DNA of 64,000 nucleotides, taken from assembly GCF_900141865.1 (NCBI RefSeq), contig NZ_FQYW01000009.1, forward strand, positions 92,483-156,482, read 5' to 3'. Numbering within the stretch: the first letter of the stretch is position 1; the number at the start of each line of letters is the position of its first letter. This DNA comes from Anaerovibrio lipolyticus DSM 3074. Lineage in GTDB: Bacteria > Bacillota > Negativicutes > Selenomonadales > Selenomonadaceae. Shown here piece by piece: positions 26,613-35,157 of this stretch. The position numbers and the translations under genes are program-made. The notes under the pieces were generated by a model. The model was not told the origin of the DNA and searched no databases. It was given only the letters and a program-made list of their open reading frames with translations.

Positions 26613-26990
26613 TCACATATAGTTATTGATATGGAATAATTTACCGTCCTCTAATAAATCGCCAAGTTGATTTAATCCATAACACATCAAAACTCTGGCA
26701 AACTTATATGGAGTATCTGAGTCTGGATAAAGAGCTTCCATAATTTGGGATATATACTTATCCGGGTCCACAGAACCTATATTATAATGATTCCCCTGCG
26801 CATCATATATTCCGTCCAGTTCACGCAATTTTTCAGAAGAATCGATTTCATCCCAATAATATTTTATAGCATAGGCCATTCCAAACTTTGCAGCGACCAA
26901 GGCATCTGGAAATTTTCCAGTATCCTTCATTTTATTAGCAATTTCAGTAGCTTGTTTTGAAAGAACAAGGTTTGTCATATTTTCAGCCAT
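26613..26990 (-). CDS. Small protein of the defence-like operon (unknown family)
   Basis: 125 residues starting at ATG 26990 (MAENMTNLV), with GAGGAGG 6 bases upstream overlapping the end of the ATPase gene. The N-terminal pattern LSKQATEIANKMKDTGKFPD followed by helical ALVAAKFGMAYAI loosely recalls DndE (LS..A...L....G), and its position after a DndD-like ATPase fits that, but similarity is too weak to name. The C-terminus has KFARVLMCYGLNQLGDLLED. Confidence 0.7.
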   Translation of the reverse strand: MAENMTNLVLSKQATEIANKMKDTGKFPDALVAAKFGMAYAIKYYWDEIDSSEKLRELDGIYDAQGNHYNIGSVDPDKYISQIMEALYPDSDTPYKFARVLMCYGLNQLGDLLEDGKLFHINNYM

Positions 26991-27001
26991 GCCTATCCTC
27001 C

Positions 27002-28996
27002 TCACTTAATTTCAGTGTGCATAGATGAAACACGCTCAAGCTGATATTCATGAACCAATTTGTTGCCAATCTCATATCTTGCAACTTGGTCATCAATCTC
27101 TCCAGTGTACGCCAATAACATAGACTGTTCGGCCATTGAAGAAAGAGTCCGGGCTATATTAGCTTTATGTGTTGGATCCAAACGACCAAATGGCGAGTCC
27201 ATAATAATAGGTCCACGAAGTGGAGCATTCATGTGAAGTGCCCCAATAAGAGATAAAGCAACAACATGTTCATATCCTGATGATCTACCAGGCACCTTAC
27301 GACCAGATCTGTGGATAATTTCCAACCCATAATTGTCATTTATCTTGAGACCAACATAGTCTTTATCACCGGTCAATTTTACAAACAGTTCAATCGCATC
27401 TTTTTCGACATTCTGCTTAAGCCTTTCTCGATACAAGGCTTTACTCTTTTCAAATATTTTATAAACATGCTCACACAGCTCATATCTACGACTCGCAGCG
27501 CGATAGTCATCTCCACCAGCCATTTTATCTATAGTGGCTGCAACTTTCTCCTTATTTGCCTTCAAGGCGTTCAGCTTCGTTGTTTCATTCTCGATCCCTC
27601 GTCTCACTTCACGGAGTGTCTGTTCAACATCAGAATACGCCTTGGATATGCTCAATACATCAGATTCTTCAGCATCTTCACCGTAACGCTCAATATTCTC
27701 CCGAAGCTCTTCAATCTCTTGCTTGTACTGACCAATATTCAGTTCAAGAGAATCTATTCTTTCTTCAATAGCGGCAACTTTGAACCGTGCATCTTCTGTG
27801 CCTTCAGAAAGACGTTTTAAGGCCCCGATTTGTGCTTGAAACTCGAAAAGGCTCTGTCTTTCTGCTTCAGAGAGGCCTGCATATTCATTAGTTGATTCTT
27901 TGATACGCTCACGCAAATGCTGGATAATATCGTCAGATACGTCCTGTCCACACACTGGGCATACCCGGTCACTGATTGCTTTTTTCATTTCTATAATGAA
28001 TTTCTCAGCAACCGTCTTCCTTTGCCGCTTAGATTCAAGAACACTAGCCTTCTTTTCAATAGATTCACAAATACCACGCACGGTATTAAGTAACATACCG
28101 CGCCACGCTCCCCGCATAAGTTCACGGATATTTGCTTTAACTTCTTCTAACTCATCTTCAGCTTTCTTCTTGTTTTTTTCCGCCTTATCACGTTCAACTA
28201 TCCAATTACGCAATTTTTCTGTATCGTGCATACGCCCTTCAAGAGCATTTTTTTTACGAATAAGTTCACTCTGTTCTGACTGTTTTTCCCTGATAATATT
28301 TTGATGTTCATCGATATTTGCCGTCAAGGTATCCATCTCTTGACCAAGCTGTGTTGTTTTGCCATCATCACGTGCTGCACGAGATTTTTGCTTTTCATAT
28401 TTAGACAGACATTCTTCAATATCAACCACACCATTTTGGAGAACAGGCACCCCCAGTATCTTCTCAATAGAAGTCTTAATATGATCCCCCTCTGATGTAT
28501 TAGTTTCAAGCAGTTCTTCATACTCTTGAAGCAACTCTGCATCAAATAAGAAAAACCGTGCAACTTGCTCAGGCATAATCATGTTCAATTCATGCTCTCT
28601 GCCTTCAGGAGATAAAATAGAGCCATTCTTATTTAACGACAAAATCTTTTCATAATCTTCTTCACCAGAAGGTTTCGTAACCCCTTCACGTAAAGCAAGT
28701 TCCCTTGTTAGTCTATATGTATCATTATCATTGGTCATATCTAATACAACAGAAAAACCATACCTACCTTCTGCCATTGCTTCAGTATTACTCATCTCGC
28801 TTAGGCTCTTAAGAACACCGTTTCGTCGCTGTATAACGCCAAATAGTGCATACCGAAATGCATTAAGCAATGTAGTCTTACCACGTCCATTGTTTCCCCA
28901 AAAAATAGTTACACCGGATTTATCCGTAAAGTCAATAGTTTGTTCGCCTTTATACGGGCCAAAATCCCGAAGCGTCATTTTACGAAAATGTAACAT
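27002..28996 (-). CDS. DndD/SMC-like ATPase with zinc hook
   Basis: 664 residues from ATG 28996 (GGAGG upstream). Residues 34-41 are the Walker A motif (GNNGRGKTT). Long coiled coils surround a CPVCGQ hook at about 346-351. The C-terminus has Walker B and D-loop IIMDSPFGRLDPTHKAN. The ABC signature is unusual (GRSSGYEHVVALSL rather than a SAGE-type core). The layout and the PFGRLD motif match DndD and Rad50-like ATPases. No DndB/C (phosphorothioation) genes are present, so it works in another context, probably recognising DNA ends or structures for the linked nuclease-helicase. Confidence 0.85.
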   Translation of the reverse strand: MLHFRKMTLRDFGPYKGEQTIDFTDKSGVTIFWGNNGRGKTTLLNAFRYALFGVIQRRNGVLKSLSEMSNTEAMAEGRYGFSVVLDMTNDNDTYRLTRELALREGVTKPSGEEDYEKILSLNKNGSILSPEGREHELNMIMPEQVARFFLFDAELLQEYEELLETNTSEGDHIKTSIEKILGVPVLQNGVVDIEECLSKYEKQKSRAARDDGKTTQLGQEMDTLTANIDEHQNIIREKQSEQSELIRKKNALEGRMHDTEKLRNWIVERDKAEKNKKKAEDELEEVKANIRELMRGAWRGMLLNTVRGICESIEKKASVLESKRQRKTVAEKFIIEMKKAISDRVCPVCGQDVSDDIIQHLRERIKESTNEYAGLSEAERQSLFEFQAQIGALKRLSEGTEDARFKVAAIEERIDSLELNIGQYKQEIEELRENIERYGEDAEESDVLSISKAYSDVEQTLREVRRGIENETTKLNALKANKEKVAATIDKMAGGDDYRAASRRYELCEHVYKIFEKSKALYRERLKQNVEKDAIELFVKLTGDKDYVGLKINDNYGLEIIHRSGRKVPGRSSGYEHVVALSLIGALHMNAPLRGPIIMDSPFGRLDPTHKANIARTLSSMAEQSMLLAYTGEIDDQVARYEIGNKLVHEYQLERVSSMHTEIK

Positions 28997-29009
28997 ATTA
29001 CGCCTCCAT

Positions 29010-29201
29010 TCAACCAATCTTATTAACATACTCTGCAATTACTTGCATCGTACCCGTTCTTGCTTTATTCCTGTCATCTTGATTGTCATACTGCGACAAT
29101 GCTATTTTTTCTACCATTTCCTTTGGAACATCCGGAAACTCTTTTGAACGAATTTCCTCCAAAACAGCAAGCAATTCATTCAAATTCTGTCTCGCCGTCA
29201 T
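29010..29201 (-). CDS. Small helical protein of the defence-like operon
   Basis: 63 residues from ATG 29201 (MTARQNLNELLAVL), set by GGAGG 8 bases upstream. It overlaps the end of the helicase gene by 26 bases and ends 13 bases before the ATPase start. It is predicted largely helical and charged, with no recognised family. Tight coupling on both sides argues that it is a real subunit. Confidence 0.65.
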   Translation of the reverse strand: MTARQNLNELLAVLEEIRSKEFPDVPKEMVEKIALSQYDNQDDRNKARTGTMQVIAEYVNKIG

Positions 29202-31320
29202 CTTCAAGACCTCCATCCTTTATATCCTGATAATTAATACCATACCGTCTTGCAATAATACGTAAATCAGACACACAAGAAGGGTTTTCAGCCCATTCTC
29301 CAAATTGAATAGCACGTGATAATTCAGCCAACACTATCGAACTATCAGTATCATCTTCTGTACCACATGATTGCTCTGGTACAACAATAGCATCATATAG
29401 CTGAGCAAAATGTTTTCCTGGATATCTACGCAAAATTCTTCCCCGACGCTGAATAAATTCTCTCGGATTTTTAGAAGAAGCTAGTATTAATGCATGTGTA
29501 GTTGATGGAATATCCACGCCTTCATCCAAGCAGCGAATCGAAACAAGAACTCCACCATATTTTCCAAAATAATTTAGTGTCTCATCTCTATCACCACTCA
29601 TATCAGAGTGATATTCATATGCATCATATCCGTTCTTCAATAAGAGAGAAAGTACCGTACCTAGTTGTCCTTGATTATCACAATATACAATCCATTTCTG
29701 ATTCTTTTTGTAGTATTTTTTTACAACATCAAGGGCCAGCGATATTTTATTCTTAGCCTGCTTCACAATTCTTGCTCTGGCAAGTAGTTTCATTTGAAGC
29801 CTTGAATTAGATGCGATGATACTACTGATCGACTCACCCTTCTTCTTATACATGGCAATCATTCGACGAATTTCTTTAGTGAAAGCATTCCAATCGTCTT
29901 GCTCCTCAGATGTTAAATGTACCTGAAGTGGATGATAGTAGTATTTGGTTAAGACTCCAGACTTAATTGCATCCTCAAGAGAGAATACCGGAGGAACCAC
30001 ACCACCAAAATAATCAAAAATTGCTGATGTACCAACAGGGTCACCATACCGTACCGGTGTTGCAGAAAGTCCGAGTCTTTCACCAGCATCAATACGTAAA
30101 GTATTTTTTCTGGCAGGGCTTCCAATACGATGAACTTCATCGGCAACAAGAAGTAAATGCGTACCTGACACAACACTCTGAACAAACTGATTGCTACACG
30201 CAGTATCCATAATAGCAATAGTCACCTTATTCTCTCCATTACTCGGTCTTGTCCATAATTGCAAGGTATTATCACACTTCCAAGAGTTAAACCCATCTCC
30301 ACACATCAGAAATCGAATAGGAATATCCTTAATTGCAATCTCTATTTCGTTTTTCCATTGACGTAAAAGTTCCTTAGATGGAACAAGAACCAACACGGTT
30401 TTCCCCCTATCTAAAGCATCTCTGATAGCACAGATAGCTGTAAAGGTTTTTCCACTCCCAGTAGCATGTTCCAAAATACCTCTACGTCCATTTTTTACCC
30501 AGTTTTCCAGAGCGGTTAGTTGATGTTCGCGTGGAACCCTTGATGAATTTCGTTTATTTGGAGACCACTTCTTTGCCAAAGAAACTGATGTAGATATTTC
30601 CTTAACCAATGTTCGCCAATCATATCCATTACTTTTTTCAATGAGACTTTTTTGTACTGCTTCAGGAAAATCGTACACCAGAACATTACTTTCTGTTTTG
30701 CTCCATAACCGATTAAAATAATTCACAGCACTTTCCAAACGCTGAGAATCACGCCAATCGGCCCAGCTTGGAAACACATCGATGGATTCGAGATTACCTC
30801 CATCAGACAACCCTTGAAATGTTTCGTTCATTGATCCGCGAAAACCAACTGCATTACCGGATCTATCGAAAAAAACACCCACTTTATCATGAAACAGTCT
30901 TTCCAAATCAGGTTCCATACCACTTTCAGGAACAGCAACCTTTACATCGATTATTCCTTCAGCAACTAAACAAGCCAACGCTCGAGATGGCTTCGATAAA
31001 CGCTCTACCGCAAACAATTCTTTCAACTCTCTTGAAAGAGCCTCCTTTACCATTTCATCATTTACCGCAGAGTAACCTTCTGTCATTGCCTCTTTATCTG
31101 CATCAGAAATGATAGGAGAACAAATTAGTCTAATTTTTCCACCATTATCCACAAACTCTTGAAGTGCTGACCATGCAAGAATATAAATCGTACTGCCGAA
31201 ATATCCCGAAATTCGATCATATCGACAAGAACTACGCATAGCTGGAAGATAGAAATCCTCAGCTATATTATGGTCACTTTTATTATAATCAGGCCTAAAA
31301 TCATGTTCCGTTAATTCCAT
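29176..31320 (-). CDS. PLD-family nuclease fused to SF2 DEAD/DEAH helicase
   Basis: 714 residues. The N-terminal domain (about 15-175) has one HKD-type motif, H144-D-K146 followed by GNAVGFRGSMNET, as in single-motif phospholipase-D-like nucleases that dimerise (NgoFVII/BfiI type). The helicase core begins at about 265: PREHQLTALENWV, Walker A ATGSGKT (286-292), DEVHRIG (motif II), LGLSATPVR (III), a C-terminal RecA domain with CLDEGVDIPS, and QRRGRILRR (VI). It starts inside the previous gene (20-base overlap, GAGAGGG site). It is the probable restriction effector that translocates and cuts DNA. Confidence 0.87.
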   Translation of the reverse strand: MELTEHDFRPDYNKSDHNIAEDFYLPAMRSSCRYDRISGYFGSTIYILAWSALQEFVDNGGKIRLICSPIISDADKEAMTEGYSAVNDEMVKEALSRELKELFAVERLSKPSRALACLVAEGIIDVKVAVPESGMEPDLERLFHDKVGVFFDRSGNAVGFRGSMNETFQGLSDGGNLESIDVFPSWADWRDSQRLESAVNYFNRLWSKTESNVLVYDFPEAVQKSLIEKSNGYDWRTLVKEISTSVSLAKKWSPNKRNSSRVPREHQLTALENWVKNGRRGILEHATGSGKTFTAICAIRDALDRGKTVLVLVPSKELLRQWKNEIEIAIKDIPIRFLMCGDGFNSWKCDNTLQLWTRPSNGENKVTIAIMDTACSNQFVQSVVSGTHLLLVADEVHRIGSPARKNTLRIDAGERLGLSATPVRYGDPVGTSAIFDYFGGVVPPVFSLEDAIKSGVLTKYYYHPLQVHLTSEEQDDWNAFTKEIRRMIAMYKKKGESISSIIASNSRLQMKLLARARIVKQAKNKISLALDVVKKYYKKNQKWIVYCDNQGQLGTVLSLLLKNGYDAYEYHSDMSGDRDETLNYFGKYGGVLVSIRCLDEGVDIPSTTHALILASSKNPREFIQRRGRILRRYPGKHFAQLYDAIVVPEQSCGTEDDTDSSIVLAELSRAIQFGEWAENPSCVSDLRIIARRYGINYQDIKDGGLEDDGETEFE

Positions 31321-31855
31321 GTTCTGCCCTCTCTAACATCACAGCTAGGTCAATATTGAACCGTTCTATCAAAGCATCTAATAAATACTGTCGTTGAGAA
31401 ATAACAAGTATTTCTTTATTATGTTTCTGACATACATACACATTCTTTTCAAGTGCAGGCAACATTTGTCTAAGATAAACCTGTATATTGGCTGAATAGG
31501 CAAATTCCATATGTTTATCAAGTTCAAATAACACCCAGATACCACTTAAAACATCAATGAATGGTGCTGCATAACCAACAATTAGAACAGTACCAATATC
31601 CGATGTATCAAATCGACCACGCTCACCTCTTTTTTGTCCATCGAGAATTAATTGAACTTTAAACTCATCAATGGACCGTCCCCCAGGCGGTGCAGTGCAA
31701 TTGAAAATATATGCTTTTATATCTCGATTAAAGGGATATTTTAAATGAAGCCTCAGTGGCTTCCTTCCATTATCCATAACTGCATCTGCATAAACACCGA
31801 TATCTTGCAAAAACAAACTATGCAGTTCCTTCTGTGTCAATCGTGTGCTAGTCAT
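31301..31855 (-). CDS. Restriction-associated-type protein of unknown catalytic role
   Basis: 184 residues from ATG 31855; the start overlaps the methyltransferase stop by 8 bases (ATGACTAG). The core reads FNCTAPPGGRSIDEFKVQLI, then GQKRGERGRFDTSD and VLIVGYAAPFIDVLSGIWVL, a pattern I associate from memory with proteins encoded beside DNA methyltransferases. An ExK-like DEFK and a nearby Asp could form a nuclease centre, but this is unproven. It may instead be a DNA-recognition subunit for the nuclease-helicase. Confidence 0.65.
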   Translation of the reverse strand: MTSTRLTQKELHSLFLQDIGVYADAVMDNGRKPLRLHLKYPFNRDIKAYIFNCTAPPGGRSIDEFKVQLILDGQKRGERGRFDTSDIGTVLIVGYAAPFIDVLSGIWVLFELDKHMEFAYSANIQVYLRQMLPALEKNVYVCQKHNKEILVISQRQYLLDALIERFNIDLAVMLERAEHGINGT

Positions 31856-33083
31856 TTCTGTATATCCCCTTATACTTAGTTCGAACAACAGGACTACATA
31901 TAAAAGCCGGATCATCTCCCTCATAGTCCTTATTCATCCAATTTTTCAAATTATATTGAGCGATTAACGGCTCTGGCATAGGCATATTATCTTCATCGAC
32001 AATTAGATATCTATCTTCAACTGTCCAATTAGCATCATCCTTTAAAAAAGATGTGATGCGTTCAACAAAACTCTTTTTTGTTTGTGGCTTTTCATATAAA
32101 CCAACGGTAGGAAACCATGCCTCATATAAATCATAGAGGAATCCAAATGGCAGAAGATTCCACCTACATATAGGAAGAATCTCATCACAGAATCTCTTCA
32201 TATTCCTGGTATATACTTTTTCAGTTGAAAATTCGACTTCAAACCACTTCTTCGCCATATCATGATAATCAGGATTGATTTCAATGTATTTGAATTTACG
32301 TCCAAGCCGTTTGGCTACAACAGCGGTAGTTCCAGAACCACCAAATGGATCCAACACAATATCTCCCTCATTGGTTCCAGCCTTTAAGAAAAACTCTACA
32401 AGAGCCTGTGGAAATCGAGCTGGATGACCAATCCCAAACTGCTTACACAAGCGGTGAAAAGTATCATTACTACTGGTATTACTTATTGAAATAACGCTTC
32501 CTGGGTCTGCGCCGCCATTATCCTTCCACGGATGACTTAAGTCAAAATTGTGGCGACTAGGACGAGAATTTGCATTTCTATCCCCCTTAGGAGTAGCTTG
32601 AAACAATTCCAACATCTTATCACTATATGGTTTGCGTATGGCATCCATATTAAAGGTCCATTTTTCTGATTTACTGAACCACAAGCAATATTCATGAGAT
32701 TTTTTTGTACGTCCCATCGTACCCCTGGAAAAAACATTTGGAGGAGTTGCTGGATTATACCAAATATAATCACGAACAAGATGGAAACCAACCTGTTCCA
32801 CAAGCATAATCACCAGTTTAAAAACAAATATACTCTGATACTTTCCATCAAGTTTATCATTTATATTCAACACAAAACTTCCATGTGGCTTTAAAATACG
32901 GAACATTTCCTTTGCACGAGGAATAAACCAGTCATCAAATTGATCTGGTTTTATCTTTATCCCTGTTGTTCCATAATCTTTTATCTGATCTGCATATGGC
33001 GGAGAAGTAAAAATGAAATCGATGCTGTTATCTGGCAGCTTTTTCATCTCCTCTAAACACTCACCACAAATAAACTGGTCCAT
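31848..33083 (-). CDS. Site-specific DNA methyltransferase (N4-cytosine/N6-adenine, beta-class order)
   Basis: 411 residues. Catalytic motif IV TSPPYA at 26-31 lies before the SAM-binding motif I VLDPFGGSGTTAVVAKRLG (about 233-250), the beta-class order. SPPY favours N4-methylcytosine but does not exclude N6-adenine. The C-terminal 120 residues are an extra domain, perhaps for target recognition. It is the first gene of the seven-gene operon and should protect host DNA. Confidence 0.9.
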   Translation of the reverse strand: MDQFICGECLEEMKKLPDNSIDFIFTSPPYADQIKDYGTTGIKIKPDQFDDWFIPRAKEMFRILKPHGSFVLNINDKLDGKYQSIFVFKLVIMLVEQVGFHLVRDYIWYNPATPPNVFSRGTMGRTKKSHEYCLWFSKSEKWTFNMDAIRKPYSDKMLELFQATPKGDRNANSRPSRHNFDLSHPWKDNGGADPGSVISISNTSSNDTFHRLCKQFGIGHPARFPQALVEFFLKAGTNEGDIVLDPFGGSGTTAVVAKRLGRKFKYIEINPDYHDMAKKWFEVEFSTEKVYTRNMKRFCDEILPICRWNLLPFGFLYDLYEAWFPTVGLYEKPQTKKSFVERITSFLKDDANWTVEDRYLIVDEDNMPMPEPLIAQYNLKNWMNKDYEGDDPAFICSPVVRTKYKGIYRND

Positions 33084-33231
33084 CTATTATTTCCCCTCAT
33101 TTTTCCTTTGTTCATTAAGCTACTACATTGCGTAGCGGCTTTTTTATTTTGGCTTTTATTTTTTAGGTTATTATTTTATGTCATAATAGTTAAATTCAAT
33201 ATAAACAATGCTTTTTCCTGCTCCTCATATA

Positions 33232-33262
33232 AAAAAAGCCGCCCTCCTAAGAGAGCAGCCTT
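33232..33262 (-). terminator. Terminator of the DUF4314-like gene
   Basis: On the minus strand GCTGCTCTC pairs with GAGGGCGGC, followed by seven T residues. It shares the GAGGGC-GCCCTC core with the terminators at 33832 and 35118. Confidence 0.78.
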
Positions 33263-33273
33263 TCGTATATACC

Positions 33274-33753
33274 CTATTCAAACTCCGCCGTGAGCTTCCC
33301 GTAAAACTCCTTTGTAGACTCCTCATCCGGTTCACCGTAATAAAATCCGACAACCGATGTTGTGTTGCACTTATCCTCCATTATGAAGGTCATGTCGCCA
33401 TTCTGGGAGTACACCGTGTAGATTTCCCTCACAGCCTCCAGTGCCTCCTTTGTACCGCAGTCAGGACATATCTCCGTCCTGTCATCCTTCCTCGACAAGG
33501 CAGGATACCCAGTGTACTCCTTGCCGCAGATTGGGCATGTCCTCACAATCTCAATGTCATCTTCATCCAAAACCACGACTTGTCCCGATATGTTATCCCA
33601 AGCTATCTGGATATAACCGAGAAAATCCACGCACCTGATTGTCCCCATGGTTCCGGCCGGTGGTGACTGGGGACCATACCTCTTCAAAAGCCTTACTCTC
33701 ATTCCAAGTAGGTAAGTTCTTTCGACACGGCTTATTTCTTTGTCGCTTTTCAT
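33274..33753 (-). CDS. DUF4314-like phage-associated protein with zinc ribbon
   Basis: 159 residues, start fixed by GAGGAGG 7 bases before ATG 33753. Residues about 17-70 (GMRVRLLKRYGPQSPPAGTM, and so on) form a DUF4314-like small barrel common in phage and plasmid genomes. It is followed by a four-Cys zinc ribbon (CPICGKEY and CPDCG, about 72-100) and an acidic C-terminal segment. Function unknown. A repeated terminator-promoter unit (33788-33853) lies just upstream and probably drives it. Confidence 0.7.
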   Translation of the reverse strand: MKSDKEISRVERTYLLGMRVRLLKRYGPQSPPAGTMGTIRCVDFLGYIQIAWDNISGQVVVLDEDDIEIVRTCPICGKEYTGYPALSRKDDRTEICPDCGTKEALEAVREIYTVYSQNGDMTFIMEDKCNTTSVVGFYYGEPDEESTKEFYGKLTAEFE

Positions 33754-33787
33754 AAGAATGCCTCCTCACAACATAGTATCTACACCT

Positions 33788-33853
33788 CACATTATGTCGT
33801 GAAATAGGTGTGTTGTAAGCTGGCAAAATAAAACTGCCCTCATTAAGAGAGCA
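33788..33853 (-). repeat. Terminator-promoter direct repeat, copy 1
   Basis: Closely similar over about 66 bases to 35083-35152. On the minus strand it contains a GAGGGCAGTTTT terminator end (stop of the Mrr-type gene), then TTACAA-N16-CATAAT, a promoter pattern aimed at the DUF4314-like gene, and a conserved TTTCACGACATAATGT that may be an operator. Confidence 0.75.
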
Positions 33854-33889
33854 ATAACATTATATTATTCATATACCCAAATAATTTTG

Positions 33890-34879
33890 CTATTTTGTAC
33901 AATAGTATGCTTCTAAAATAGATAATACATCATTTTCTACTTCATTACCTTTGGTGTCTCTATTCAAATACTCTAAAGAATCCTCTGCCCCGATTAAATA
34001 CTTATTACTAAACTGATCAAATTTACTATATTCAACATACTTACCGCCATAATAAACGTAGGTAATTCTAAATATATATCTATAAACCGTTTGAAGAGCA
34101 CTAGCATTATAAAAATTTAAATTAATTTTAAAAACAGTATTTTCTGGTCGTTCTTCCACTTTGAGACTATCAAAGTCAATATAATAGGTGAAAAACATTA
34201 TAGTACCCATTTTTTGTAAGCCTTTTGGAAAACGATTTTTTATATCGTTATTACTATTAACCTTTGGTTTTGTCATATTAATTAAATCATTAATGCCCAA
34301 AAGCTGTATATTAAATCCGGCCTCCTTATTTATTTCTTCAGCAGCCTCTACAGCATTTTGATTATAGACACCCGTGGTAACAACTATTAAATTTTTACAG
34401 TGATATTGCAAGCCAGCCCCAACAAGTTTCTGTATAATCTCTCTTCCCACCGAACTTTTTTCATAATACTTACACTCAATAAGATATTCCTTTCCATTTT
34501 TAGTAGCTTTTATGTCTATCCCCCCATCATTTGATGGGGGAGTTACTTCGCAATGATATCCATTCTTTTCAAATACTGAAGATACGAACAATTCAAACTT
34601 TCTCCAATCCATTTTACGGATTTTACGTTCCATAGAATCATAATCTTGATTAAAAATAGTGTTCTTTTCTAAAATATTCTGATCATAAATATACTTTGAA
34701 ATATATTCTGGTTCCTTATACTTAATTTTATCGGTTAATTTATCATTTGTTTTGTTCCCCACAGAGCTAGCATGACTAGAAACCCCTTCTTCGATGTTAG
34801 AATTACTTTTGTTAGATGGGCTATAAACAAATTTATACATAACAAATAAAATAACTATTACCACTACGATAGTACTCAT
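33890..34879 (-). CDS. Membrane-anchored Mrr-type restriction endonuclease
   Basis: 329 residues from ATG 34879 with a GGGGGG site 6 bases upstream. An N-terminal membrane helix (about 2-20) and a Ser/Asn/Lys-rich linker lead to an Mrr_cat domain at about 90-200: DWRKFELFVSSVFEKNGY, the PD-D/E-XK residues D122 (GGIDIKA), E135 and K137 (LIECKYY), and LIVVTTGVYNQNA. The last 120 residues are unassigned. Mrr-type enzymes cut modified foreign DNA; membrane tethering is unusual and could guard the entry site. Its promoter region is repeat copy 2. Confidence 0.83.
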   Translation of the reverse strand: MSTIVVVIVILFVMYKFVYSPSNKSNSNIEEGVSSHASSVGNKTNDKLTDKIKYKEPEYISKYIYDQNILEKNTIFNQDYDSMERKIRKMDWRKFELFVSSVFEKNGYHCEVTPPSNDGGIDIKATKNGKEYLIECKYYEKSSVGREIIQKLVGAGLQYHCKNLIVVTTGVYNQNAVEAAEEINKEAGFNIQLLGINDLINMTKPKVNSNNDIKNRFPKGLQKMGTIMFFTYYIDFDSLKVEERPENTVFKINLNFYNASALQTVYRYIFRITYVYYGGKYVEYSKFDQFSNKYLIGAEDSLEYLNRDTKGNEVENDVLSILEAYYCTK

Positions 34880-35082
34880 ATACAACCCCCCTTGGAACAA
34901 TTTTTATGAGATTAACCTCCAAAAACATCGTGCCATCCAATTATTCAGCTTTAATTTTACCAAATAAATAATCATAATCGAAAAACTTGAATTTAAATTA
35001 ACTATTTGTTTATATTTTCAGTATACTATTTCTATAATACAAAGCAATAACCACATGGCATTATAAACGCCCAATTCACCGA

Positions 35083-35152
35083 ACATTATGTCGTGAAATT
35101 GTTGTGTTGTAAGCGGCCAAAATAAAAAACTGCCCTCATTTGAGAACAGCTA
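35083..35152 (-). repeat. Terminator-promoter direct repeat, copy 2
   Basis: Same unit as copy 1: on the minus strand GCTGTTCTCAAATGAGGGC then TTTTTT (terminator of the YaiI gene), followed by TTACAA-N16-CATAAT. It lies about 200 bases upstream of the Mrr-type start codon. Confidence 0.75.
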
Positions 35153-35157
35153 TATTA

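Noticed and set aside
24935..33083. Assigning the operon to Dnd, DISARM, BREX or Lamassu
   Set aside because: Dnd needs DndB/C, DISARM has DrmA/DrmB, BREX has PglZ, and Lamassu has no methylase; the gene content here does not match any of them as I know them.
33117..33147. Plus-strand terminator-like hairpin (GCTAC...GTAGC, GGC, T run) upstream of the methyltransferase gene
   Set aside because: No plus-strand gene ends there and the stem is short; left out as a feature because its role cannot be supported.
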